Source of the DNA: Metridium senile
Taxonomy: Eukaryota > Cnidaria > Anthozoa > Actiniaria > Metridiidae
DNA: 64,000 nucleotides
Direction of reading: 5' to 3'
Assembly: GCA_949775045.1 (NCBI GenBank)
Contig: OX459110.1
Location: 5,464,229 to 5,528,228, forward strand
How positions within the stretch are numbered: the first letter of the stretch is position 1; each line of letters opens with the position of its first letter. The position numbers were made by a program, and so were the translations under genes. Under the pieces are notes generated by a model. The model did not search any database. It was not told the DNA's origin and saw nothing but the letters and a program-made list of their open reading frames with translations. Positions 11,979-47,358 of the stretch are shown one piece after another.

Positions 11979-12873
11979 GGTGTTCCATAGCTTTGTAGCA
12001 CTGTAGCTGAAGCTGCGTTTTAAATATTCTGTCTTTGGTCTAGGTAGTAATAGTTTTTTCTCAATGTTACGTAATTGGTAATTAGTTTGATAGTTCTGAA
12101 ATATATTTTCTAAGTAGATTGGGGCACGCTTGTTCATTACTTGAAACATTAATAATGCTTTTTGTTTTCTACGATGAATGGTAAGCATGTCCCAATTTAA
12201 CTCTTTGAGGATATCACTAGATCTTATGTCATAGCATGACTTGGTGATAGCCCTTGCTGCTCTGTTTTGTAATTTTTGTAGTTTGTCACTAAGTTTTGTA
12301 TTTAATCCACCCCACACTGTGCTGCAATAGTCAAAGTGTGGGAGGATTAGTGCTTGGTACATTTGAATTGCACTATTCTCTGAAATAAATGGGCGAACAC
12401 GTTTGAGAGCTCCAATTGCCGAAGCTATTTTCTTAGAGATTTCCCCAACATGTTCGGTCCAGGAAAGCTGATTGTCTATATATTGTAACACCTAGTGATT
12501 TAGCCTTATCTACTTGCTTAATATCGTTATTATTTCATTTAATATCTATAGTTTCGTTGCTATGTGCAGTAAGCTTTTGGCGTGATCCTGTTATCATAAA
12601 CTCGGTCTTAGTTATACATTTAAACTAAGTTTATTTGCATAAGCCAGAGATGTATGTTGCATAATTCATCGTTAACCCTTTTTTCTAATTCGGATATAGA
12701 CTCTGCAGATAACGTGATGTTTGTGTCATCTGCAAACATTCTTGGTGACGCATTAGATAAACAGTTTGGCAAATCATTTATGTATATTAGAAAAAGGAAT
12801 GGGCCGAGGTTACTACCTTGCGGTATTCCATAGCTTACTGCACATGGAGTCGAGAGATTTCCGTTAACATTCC
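11979..12873 (-). pseudogene. Truncated non-LTR retrotransposon reverse transcriptase
   Basis: Minus-strand coding remnant of a Jockey/CR1-type LINE ORF2. From its 5' side it shows GIPQGSNLGPFLF, then the catalytic-core motif FADD (about 12715-12725), then a frame break or stop near 12490-12620. It continues in one open stretch (12491 down) with YCSTVWGG, LQKLQNRAARAITK and a C-terminal SATKLWN. Both ends are cut by minisatellite sequence, with no 5' endonuclease domain, no poly(A) and no TSD. The missing upstream and downstream parts make it inactive. It was either inserted into the GGTA array or trapped between two arrays. Confidence 0.85.
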
Positions 12874-13388
12874 GTAGATGGGTAAGTCAGTGGATAGGTA
12901 GATGGTTAAATCAGTAGGTAGGTGGGTAGGTCAGTAGGTAGGTGGGTAAGTCAGTAGGTAAGTGGGTAGGTCAGTAGGTAAGTGGGTAAGTCAGTGGGTA
13001 GGTCAGTAGGTAGGTTGGTAAGTAGATGGGTAAGTCAGTGGGTATGTAGATGGGTAAGTCAGTAGGTAGGTAGGTAAATAAGTAGGTAGGTGGGTAGGTC
13101 AGTTGGTAGGTGGGTAAGTAGATGAGTTAGTCAGTAGGTAGGTGGGTAGGTCAGTAGGTAGATGTATAGGTAGATGGGCAAGTCAGTAGGAAGGTAGGTA
13201 GGTAAGTGGGTAAGTCAGTGGGTGGGTCATGATCAGTAGGTAGGTTGGTAAGTAGATGGGTAAGTCAGTGGGTATGTAGATGGGTAAGTCAGTAGGTAGG
13301 TAGGTAAATAAGTAGGTAGGTGGGTAGGTCAGTTGGTAGGTGGGTAAGTAGATGGGTAAGTCAATAGGTAGGTGGGTAGGTAGGTATG
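12874..13388. repeat. Minisatellite B, continuation
   Basis: The same gtaggtgggta/agtcagtaggtagg units as at 11068-11978, on the far side of the reverse transcriptase fragment. A ~130-bp segment (about 13010-13110) recurs almost exactly at 13240-13350, a local tandem duplication. Confidence 0.9.
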
Positions 13389-16300
13389 ACTAGTTAGATA
13401 TTGATTTTACCAGAGAAACAAGGGTGTTAATTAACTTGATGATGTATATGAAATAGAATTTAATGAAAGAACACAGTTATTTGCAAAAAAACTTGACAAA
13501 TATTTTTTTCGTTGATGTATATTTTTATTAATTACATTTGAGTAATTTGACATTTAGATACACATATTGTACAGGAGAGTGCAATATTTACAGATTATAA
13601 CACCAATCCCTGAACACCTCCCATTTATATTGATGTGGAGTAGCAATTGAAAGACCAATTGAACAAGGACGATTGTATTTAAATTCAACTCATCTAGAAT
13701 AGAGTGCTTGCACTAAATCTCAAACCACTTAAACCACAGAATAAAACGAAAATAGTTACTAATATATTCAGTGACATCAAATACAAACATTGCTTGTCTT
13801 TGATAGTGACTAATAGCCACTACACAATAATTATAACTGAGTATCGATTTACAGTAAGGACACTCGAACCATGAACATGTGGCTTTTTCAGATTATTTTC
13901 TGAGCATTCTGACTATGGTACTGCTTCAAAACCTCTAAAAATGAACCATTGAGTTCAAATACACTGAGTGTTCATGCACAATCATATTTATTCATTCATA
14001 GGATGGTGGTTAACAAAAGGAACTATAACTCAAAAGAGTTCATGGTTCGAGTTTCCTCACTATCATTTTATTTCATAGTTATAGCAATGATATGCCACTA
14101 ACCCTTTGATTTCTAAGATTTGTTAAGCACAGCACTAATGAAAATGCTTTTCTTTACATTGAAGTCACAATTCTCTGATACCAATAGTGACTATTGGAGT
14201 TTAGTACAAGTTTTAAAGGTGATTATAGAAATGTGCACATGATGATTGGTTCAGGAACTTCAGACTATTTTTCAATCATCAACTACTGCCATTCAAGCTC
14301 TTTTGGAAAAAATAATAAATAGTATTTCTCTGAAACTGTCTGGTTATTCTTAACTTTTTTGAAATAATCACCTTTGTATTTATATCAAAACAATTATTCT
14401 GCTCAGGCTCAATGAATATCAATAAATAGTAAGCTCATTTTGCCTGGGTTATTATTCATCGATACTCACCTCACGTTCAGCAAATAATTGTTCATTGATG
14501 TTGACATCCCCACTATCTGGTCACTTATCTTTTTGTCCTTATGTGCTCAAATAATTTACCATTTAGTTTTAGTTTAGTTTTAATTTTACCATATGCAGAG
14601 AAAACAAAAGAAAAGGTTTAGTAAGAAAACAACCAGAGGAGTGTGAAGACCATCCTTGCTCACTTCAAATGAAGCTTATTATACATCAATTATACAACAA
14701 AACAAATTAACTGAAACAGACAAACACTGACAGACACTGACTCCCTAGCTGATAAGGTTCTATCTAAAACATCTTACTGATGGTGAACTGAAGCACAGCT
14801 ATCTGTTTTGGCTGTCCATTTATATACCCAAATATTTCCTTTAATTTTGTTGTGGATAGAATTATTTCTGTACACATAACATGATATGGTTAATTTTCAT
14901 GATGGCATCATTTTACTACCAGTACCAGAACGCAATATATACTTCCTTTAGAACTAAGCATTTCACACACAAAAGTATAGGCAAAGCATTCTGGTCTTAT
15001 GACATTATAATGAAAATTTGATATATATATTATATTTACTGGACAGTTTAATAATTGGATAGCTTCTGACCAATCAACCTGGATGGTTAAATTAAAGAAC
15101 ATTCTATTTGTCTGTTGCAAAACATTTGGTTGTTGCAAAATAACACCATTTGATTGTCTTAGAAGTTTGAACATTGATATGCTGAATTCTAAGGATTCAT
15201 GACGTCAGCACCTCAGAGAAAATCTTCATGATATTTACAGCCAATAAGACAATTTAACAAAATTGTTTGACTCTGTTGAATTCACATTTACAGATGTTTG
15301 ACTCTGTTGAATTCACATATGCCAAAAGAGATTGAATCCGATTTCATATCTACTAAAACATGTTACATATAGACTATGACATAGACATAGTATGTTACCT
15401 GTTATTTTCTTTAGGAGATTGGATTGTGTATCACATGGTAATGAGGTCACACCTATTTTAACTTGGAATCAATCCCTCATTTTACTCTTTTTTTTTGGAG
15501 AAATGCTTTCTTCTGTCGATACCTTGAGTTTGTGTCTGGGGACCATATATCAATAAATATCATATTGTTCTAATGAATATGAATTTGGAATTAATCTGGA
15601 CAATTAACCGTTTGCTACTAATAAATATACACATATATTACTCTTATCTGACTTTTGAAACTTTATATACAAAATAATACAATAGTTTACGAAACACTTC
15701 CTGGGGATTGGCATTTTTGTACATGAAGAGAATCAACCAGCAAAACTCAAAGTTTTTTTCTTTCTAAAACATTTAAAAACAATTATAAAGTACTGAAAAA
15801 AGCACATTATTTTGAAAAGCACATACTTTAAAAGAGATTTACAATGCTATCTGGCTGGTTAGTAAATTTATATTAGAAATTATAATTATTATAATAATAA
15901 TAAAATAATGTAAACTGAATAACTTACCATACTAAAGGATATATAGTTGACCTTAAACTTAATGTACTTAAAACAAAAATGATAACTTTTAAAACTTACA
16001 TTAAAATATTAAAATATAACAAATTATACAAGGTTTTTTTCTTTTAGAAATGTTTTTGGTTGCTAGCATGACACTAAAACACTGTCCATTACCTTATCGC
16101 AGGATATGAGCTGAGATTTCAATGGCAAATTTACCGCAAACAATAATAATTATTCATAATAATAATATAAATTATTATTTATATTGAGCAAGGTTTCATA
16201 GATGTTGACCCGTGCAATGTCCCAAAGGGGAGAAACGTTTGACAAGTAAAAATCACAAAGTCCACAAAATTTCAAACATGTTTGCATTTGCAGCAACAAA

Positions 16301-17244
16301 GTTGAAATCTGTAACCACTGGCTGTTTACTCTTTTACTTGTTTACTACTTTACTTTATGAAATCTCCATTAAAAGCTCATTGAAAACGCTGCTGATATCG
16401 TACAACAAAATACTCCAGTTTCTAGTTATCTATCTCCGCTGTACTATTTGACAAAAGGCGCATAAATTTGATTGTACATATCTACTAAGATTTCTACACC
16501 TGCATATCACCCTTCTACCAATAACTTCACCATTATCATAGAGTTATGTTATTTTTTTGTAAATCCAATTACATTGTCCTAATTACCTGATGGAAAAAGC
16601 CTTTATAACACTTTGATAGATTACCAGCATTAAACAAACATTGAAGTGCAGAATCAGTCAGCTGAATGCTTATCAATGACATTGTTGCCATAATGTAACA
16701 TGGCCAATGATTAATTGTGGCTGGGGAATAGATTATGTGAGCCAATCAGCAATAGAACACAGGACAATCAAAAACCATACATTTCCCTTTTACACATTTT
16801 ACAGCTATTTAAAAAGGTTGAAAACTGAATACCTTACATTACACAACACTGTAAATGCACTGTGCATATTATGCAATTGTTAAAGCACAATTTTATTATT
16901 CAGAATGCAATATATGTTAGTGCATACCATGACACATGTTAGAAAGCTAAATCTATTTGCTATTTAGTTTGTTCAGTTTACAAGACCAACAATGCATTTC
17001 GGTCAGGATGCACTATTCTGTATTCACAAATCAACCCTTTTTGAAACAGCTGTATATAATTGCATATATATATTCCACCTCTTAAGTTGCCATCCCTGGT
17101 GTACAATATTTACATATAATAGATATAATTGGCCACACAATAGGCTCTAAATAAATTAAAACGTCACCAATATTGGGTATTTTTTTTTTCAACTTACATG
17201 AAGAGTTGGTCTGACCCTTCAGTATTCCCAATAAATGTACGTGA
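13389..17244. other. Intergenic region plus PDE3 3' side, few recognisable features
   Basis: AT-rich, with no coding exon recognised. It includes one foldback (13853-14061) and a remnant with the tagtgactaatagccac core of the TA-flanked family near 13805. The region just below 17245 should contain the PDE3 3' UTR. A TTTATT at 16892 reads AATAAA on the - strand and is a candidate poly(A) signal. Confidence 0.5.
13853..14061. repeat. Inverted repeat / small MITE
   Basis: The left arm agtaaggacactcgaaccat and its complement atggttcgagtttcctcact enclose about 160 bp. The arms are ~24 bp with two mismatches. No coding content. Confidence 0.65.
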
Positions 17245-32695
<15,451 letters not shown>

Positions 32696-32912
32696 CGACG
32701 CCTGCAGATGTTTTCGCCAGGATAAGTAGAGCGTTCTTTGCTAAATATTCACCATTTTCGACTTGAGACGAGACATTGAACTGGATAAGACCTTTGGTTT
32801 GTGAACAACGAAGGACACACACCAAGAGGTATCATGGGAAAACCATTATGGACCAATCACAATCACCAATATATCATTGAAAAGAATCGATGTGTTGATC
32901 ACTTCGAGTTTA

Positions 32913-32920
32913 TGACGTCA
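32913..32920. promoter_or_regulatory. CRE-like palindrome upstream of PDE3
   Basis: Perfect TGACGTCA 218 bp upstream of the PDE3 start codon, on the shared upstream side facing CARF. Two CCAAT motifs lie between it and the gene (gaccaatcac at 32851, caccaatat at 32864). CREB/ATF factors bind this 8-mer. The role here is inferred from position only. Confidence 0.45.
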
Positions 32921-34077
32921 CATTATCGGGAAAAGAGGAATTAAATAAATTACAGTGGCCATGAAATTGGACGGTAAATGTGCATATGATTTTCATCTAG
33001 TAAATATTTATGTATTTGGGAGTTATTTTCAGGTTAAGGCTATTTAAGTCAATGGATTTCTTTTTTTGAATAGAGAAAAATCATTATCGATGGGTTACCA
33101 ACAATTTATCACGTATATTAGTTGAGCGTGGTGGCTTTTTTTCCTAAACAGAAAACGAAAAACTGTTTTTGTCGTGTTTCCGTTTAACGCTTGAAGATGT
33201 AAATACGTAAGGTGATATCCCTGAAAAACCTTTGTTCTTTCCGATTAGCCTTTTTATTTGCTCAGTGTGATACGGAATAGAACTTGTGCTTGAAAAGCAG
33301 CTCATATAGTACAATAAAACAGCCTTTTTATACTTATTAAAACATGTAAAATAAAGCAAGATGTTGGAACCGGCTTATTGCATACACAAAACGGCTAACA
33401 AAACCCATATTATCCCATTTTGTACATTCTCGAGGTTTTTTCGATGTACAATTTATTGGAATTTCTGTAATACAATTTCTAAAGAAATCATTGATTTAAA
33501 AATTGGGACTCGGCTAATCTCATTGTATGTTATAGGCGGTTTGCTTTGTTATTCAGTGCTCTGCCTGTCGTTGTTAATAGGGACAATAAAATTTAATTTG
33601 CTGTCGAGGGGAAATAGAGGCTTTTCTGTGAAATAGGCGAAAATCGAATAATCATGAAAAATATGGGTCGCAATAGAAAAATTGCATATGGATATGAATA
33701 GTGAATTTCGAGGATTTTTTCATATTTTAGGTATTAAGATTTAATATGGTTAGTGGAAATCGGGGTCAGTTCCTCATTACCAGTGCATTGACTATATATT
33801 TAGGTGAGGTTTTCACGGTCTTTTGACAGCCAGCACTATAATATAACTTATTTAGTCCTGAAAAACCTGGAAACTTTGATTTAAATGTCATCTATTTAAA
33901 GAAATATCAAAAAAGTCCGACACTGAAAATTTTCCTTCTTACTGAGCTAGTGGGGAATATATTGCATGGATCATTTTCATGGTATGAGCAATGATTTCGA
34001 GGTTACTTTTTGGGCCTTAATTCAAGTTAATCGATATCGTCCAGGGCTTTGTCTTATCATAACGAATTTCAAGATAA

Positions 34078-34290
34078 ATGAAAACTAGCGAGTAAACTTG
34101 TATAGGCTGCGTCGGTGTTTGACATAAACGATAGGTAATCGAATGAAATTTGTAACACCGTAAAAGAATGTTAACTTTACCCCCACTTTACCCCTTCGTC
34201 GAATACAGGGACCGCGGAGCACATTAAAAAGAAGGGGGGGGGGGGATTATCGGACCAATTGTGAAAAAAACAAAACTACAAATTGTTATA

Positions 34291-34324
<34 letters not shown>

Positions 34325-34447
34325 TTTCGGCGCAAAAAGTGGGGGACTACCCTGGATTTCCAGAGGCCTGAGAGGTGCTACAGGCGAAACGTCAGAAAAG
34401 TTAACATTTTTTACGCCGTTACAAATTTCATTTTATTACCTATCAGT
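34078..34447 (+). mobile_element. 'gaaacgtcag' repeat-family element with 14-bp TSD
   Basis: Flanked by the perfect 14-bp direct repeat gaatttcaagataa (34064-34077 and 34448-34461). Inside are gtataggctgcgtcggtgtt, tgacataaacgataggtaat, gaaatttgtaacaccgtaaa, a variable poly(G)/(TA)n/poly(T) middle, then gcgaaacgtcagaaaagtta and the inverted ...ttacaaatttcattttatta. The family is repeated at 21065-21262. A 14-bp TSD points to retroposition or an unusual integrase rather than a standard MITE. Confidence 0.75.
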
Positions 34448-35476
34448 GAATTTCAAGATAAGTTATCGTTTAACTTTGAAGATTGTTCCAATTTTGATGC
34501 ATTGCCCCGACCCCAGGTTGTTTTTGAAGCAAATCCGCTGTACCAAACTATTGCATGTGTTTGCTTGTGTTTCCCATTCTTTCGAATGTTTTAGCTCGAG
34601 TTATTTGACTCAGAACTAATATAAAGGGTCGGGAATCGTAAAGAACAATCTATCCGGAAGTTTAATTGAATGGGCGATGTTGTTTCCTTACAATTAAATG
34701 AATTAAAAGTTAGATATTTTGTCACTTGGGTGTAAGGTTGAGGGGAAAATTAACACTATTTTTAGCAAAGCTTATAACATGTATAAAGGGTTATAATGAG
34801 TGAAAATATTTTCAAATCTTGTGTTTAGGTTAAATTTAGTTCGGAGCATATTTGTTAACTCCCATTGTCACTGACCAGCATGCACCATGCGAAAGACTGA
34901 ATTTCATGGACCATGAAAATCGCCAATCACACATTTTGATATCTCTTACGATGTGAGTGGGCATTAACGCTCTTACTACAACGTAATACGACTGACTGCG
35001 AAAGGATTATAACACTCAAATCAAAATAAACAACGCAAAGCATGCCGGTAAGTGACCATGGTTTTTACCGCGTTTTAGTGAACAGCGCTCGAACTCAAAT
35101 ATGTTTACTGATTTTTTCTTTGATATATATATATTTATATTTCTTATGTTATTAAAATTCTTTTTTTAATAATCTTCTAATTCTTTTTATATTTTTCCAT
35201 ATTAAATTAATGTATTTAAATTCTAAAATGCATTTTGATTTACATTGAACAAAGACTATGATTACCCACAATGCCTCACAGTCGTAATCGGCTTGCTCGC
35301 CACGCGGTCGAGGCAGTTTTCTTGTTGTTTTATAGCGAGGCTGAGGTCGTCTATTGCTTTATTTTTAGCCAAAAGTGTCTCGTTTTGAAGCATAAACACA
35401 GGGGAAAACCTTCTCCACAAATTAACCGGCTTTCGACGACTTAAACTGTACTTACAAGTGGTTGTATAGGTGGGCC

Positions 35477-44786
<9,310 letters not shown>

Positions 44787-45062
44787 GTATTTTGTGGAGA
44801 TATTAGAGGAATGTGTTTTTACAATTCAGACACTCCAACCATGACCACAGTGAGATCTATAAACTGTTAGTTCGATTGGTTATCTCATTGGCTGATTACA
44901 AAACTTGAACCAAATGCTGTAATGTGGCGTATTATCACTGTAATTACATCCTTATTATCGACTTGGTTCTAGTCAACAGCAACAGTTGTCTACACAGATA
45001 ATTTGTGGGACGCCTTTAACGCTCGTTTGTTTTTGTACTTAAATGTATTACATGTTAGAGAA

Positions 45063-45069
45063 AATTAAA
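45063..45069 (+). terminator. Candidate CARF polyadenylation signal
   Basis: aattaaa about 280 bp after the CARF stop, in an otherwise A/T-rich 3' flank and just upstream of the 21-bp minisatellite. A variant signal, position-based only. Confidence 0.35.
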
Positions 45070-45170
45070 GTTCAAAAGCTACAACAATGTGTTTTTCCAA
45101 AGTTGATTTAGAGTTCTAACGTTTGGTGTTAGGGTAAGATATATAAAGCCAATACGTCAGTTACGGGTCT

Positions 45171-45733
45171 AGGCCCGTTTAAAGACATGTTGGGCCCGTT
45201 CATGTTGGGCCAGTTTAAAGACATGTTGGGCCCGTTTAAAGACATGTTGGGCCCGTTTAAAGACATGTCGGGCCCGTTTAAAGACATGTCGGGCCAGTTT
45301 AAAGACATGTTGGGCCCGTTCATGTTGGGCCAGTTTAAAGACATGTTGGGCCAGTTTAAAGACATGTTGGGCCAGTTTAAAGACATGTCGGGCCCGTTTA
45401 AAGACATGTCGGGCCAGTTTAAAGACATGTTGGGCCAGTTTAAAGACATGTCGGGCCCGTTTAAAGACATGTTGGGCCAGTTTAAAGACATGTCGGGCCC
45501 GTTTAAAGACATGTTGGGCCAGTTTAAAGACATGTCGGGCCCGTTTAAAGACATGTCGGGCCCGTTTAAAGACATGTTGGGCCCGTTCATGTCGGGCCCG
45601 TTTAAAGACATGTTGGGCCAGTTTAAAGATATGTTGGGCCCGTTTAAAGATATGTTGGGCCAGTTTAAAGACATGTTGGGCCAGTTTAAAGACATGTTGG
45701 GCCCGTTTAAAGATATGTTGGGCCCGTTTAAAG
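45171..45733. repeat. 21-bp minisatellite (TTTAAAGACATGTTGGGCCCG)n
   Basis: About 27 units, each 21 bp (or a 12-bp short form containing ttcatgttgggc). They vary mainly at ttggg/tcggg and gcccg/gccag. Each unit carries the palindromes TTTAAA, ACATGT and GGGCCC. Because the unit length is divisible by three and lacks stops, both strands stay open for over 200 codons. It lies 390 bp downstream of the CARF stop. Confidence 0.95.
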
Positions 45734-46209
45734 TGGTCCTTAGGGTTGATGTTACGGTTACAATACTAGCAATCCTTTTTGGGCCTTTTAGAATACCTTT
45801 TTGGGGGCTCAAACTCTAACCCTCTCCCTAAACATATGAGGTCAATTAAGCGGTACAATTATCGATATGCTAGTCGAGAATTTTCAAAAAGGGGAAAAAT
45901 GAAGATACCAGAAGTCCTTGCCAAAGGGCGTGGCATTGATGATTTTCAGATCCCAAATCGCTGATAATCCCAGAGATGCGTGATGGTCTGGTGGTCAGGG
46001 GATCGAATTCTGGGCCTAATGGTCTGCATCAATCTCGTCCCCATTCGCCGCTAGCTCTTACTGCGCATTTTCGACGAGCTATCTTGACTCTGGCATTCTC
46101 AACTATTTCTGGCCATATGATTTATCATTAGAGAAAACAATGCGATGGACCGGAAGTTCAAAAATAACGGTCGATTCCCAACAAAAATATATGAAGGCAC
46201 GAGCAAACG

Positions 46210-46360
46210 CACGCAACATTGTTGGCCAACATTGTTGCGATACGGTTTGTTGAACACGAGAACAAGAAATGTTGGATGAGTTTCATCAAACATCATCCAA
46301 CAGGGTGTTTAAACGGGCCCAAGATGTCGGAGCAACCATGTTGGTCCAACAATGTGGCGT
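46210..46360. repeat. CCAACATTGTTGG-type palindrome cluster
   Basis: Ggccaacattgttgcg, gaaatgttggatg, catccaacagg and ggtccaacaatgtgg are arranged in alternating orientation. It resembles 24380-24640. Confidence 0.5.
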
Positions 46361-46762
46361 GCGTTGAGTATGAATATGAATATGGGGTAAGGAAAGTTAG
46401 TCACCAAGTACTGCCGGTTGTCGTAGCTTGATTTCTCAGAATTTAAATCTGTAATTATCATTGACCCGTAAATAACGACTGATTTCTTCAACTTGCGGCA
46501 ACTGACTTGCTATATTCTCATCAAAATCTTTTCCAATCCTATAAAAGCATTTTCTACCAGTTGGGATCGATCAAGATATTATATGAATTAAATGTATATT
46601 TGAACAGATAGCATTTCAAATTAAACATGAAATAATTTAACATAAAATTTGATTTCACTCTGTTATCAATAACGTCTGTGAAGACGAAAATTCCCACATA
46701 AATTCTATGATTAGTCTCATGTACATGAGAGAAAATTCGGCCAAAATATATAGCAAAGCTTG

Positions 46763-47093
46763 TAGGTCTTTTGCAATACGTGACCATACCGTGTCACGTG
46801 ACCCTACCCTTTTAAATCGAGCAGCTGTGTCAAAATGAACATCAGAAATGAAAAGAGCAACTCAACATTAGTAAAATTCAATATTTTATAAGGATTTGTA
46901 TGGAAAATATGCTCTGGATGGCAAGCTTTGCCATCGAAAGCATATTTTCCATACAAATCCTTTTAAAATATCTAAGCTAAAACTTTATTTTCTTTCTAAT
47001 ATTATGGTGCTCTTTTCATTTCTGATGTTCATTTTGATACAGCCTGCTCGATTTAAAAGGGGTAGGGTCACGTGACACGTTGCAAAAGGCCTA
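46763..47093. mobile_element. Foldback element, ~130-bp arms
   Basis: Left arm taggtcttttgcaatacgtg then gtgtcacgtgaccctaccct. The right arm ends agggtcacgtgacacg then ttgcaaaaggccta. The interior pairs aaatgaacatcagaaatgaa with its complement and has a second centre hairpin (ggatttgtatggaaaatatg). No ORF. Confidence 0.85.
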
Positions 47094-47358
47094 TTGCATT
47101 CAAGAGACGATTACCGCAGTAGATATGCTCTACAATAGTTTTTAATACTAAGTCGCTAACCCCCTAACATGACTTCTCTATGAAATTCTTAGATGAATAT
47201 ATATACTGAACTGTACTCTACCAAGAGGAGAAGAGTTTCATAATGGAGAAACAAAACCCGCATATTGGTTATAATGCAAGTCCGAAATTGAGGAGAATTG
47301 TCCCATATCACAGGTTCATACGAGAGTTAAAGGTCTACGATAATAATGAGTAGTATTG

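Larger units (their letters stand above)
32696..35476. promoter_or_regulatory. Shared divergent upstream region of PDE3 and CARF
   Basis: 2.8 kb between two divergent start codons, containing both 5' UTRs and promoters. No TATA box is clear. A CRE palindrome and CCAAT motifs lie on the PDE3 side. A repeat-family insertion (34078-34447) lies in the middle. Short ORFs here show no recognisable domain. Confidence 0.55.

Noticed and set aside
9974..13388. CRISPR-like array
   Set aside because: The repeats are contiguous, with no unique spacers, and the genome is eukaryotic.
33361..33636. 91-codon plus-strand ORF in the PDE3-CARF spacer
   Set aside because: No family resemblance, and it starts and ends in AT-rich noncoding-like sequence. 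A lineage-specific micro-gene cannot be ruled out but is unsupported.
35462..35476. Five-codon N-terminal extension of CARF from a TTG
   Set aside because: Animal nuclear genes start at ATG. The first in-frame ATG is 35477 and has a good context.
45129..45819. Overlapping 210- and 227-codon ORFs on opposite strands
   Set aside because: They are produced by a 21-bp tandem unit with no stop in either frame. No gene context or conserved flanking exon.
45980..46060. tRNA-like sequence (ggtggtcaggggatcgaattctggg)
   Set aside because: A partial B-box resemblance without a cloverleaf or matching A box.
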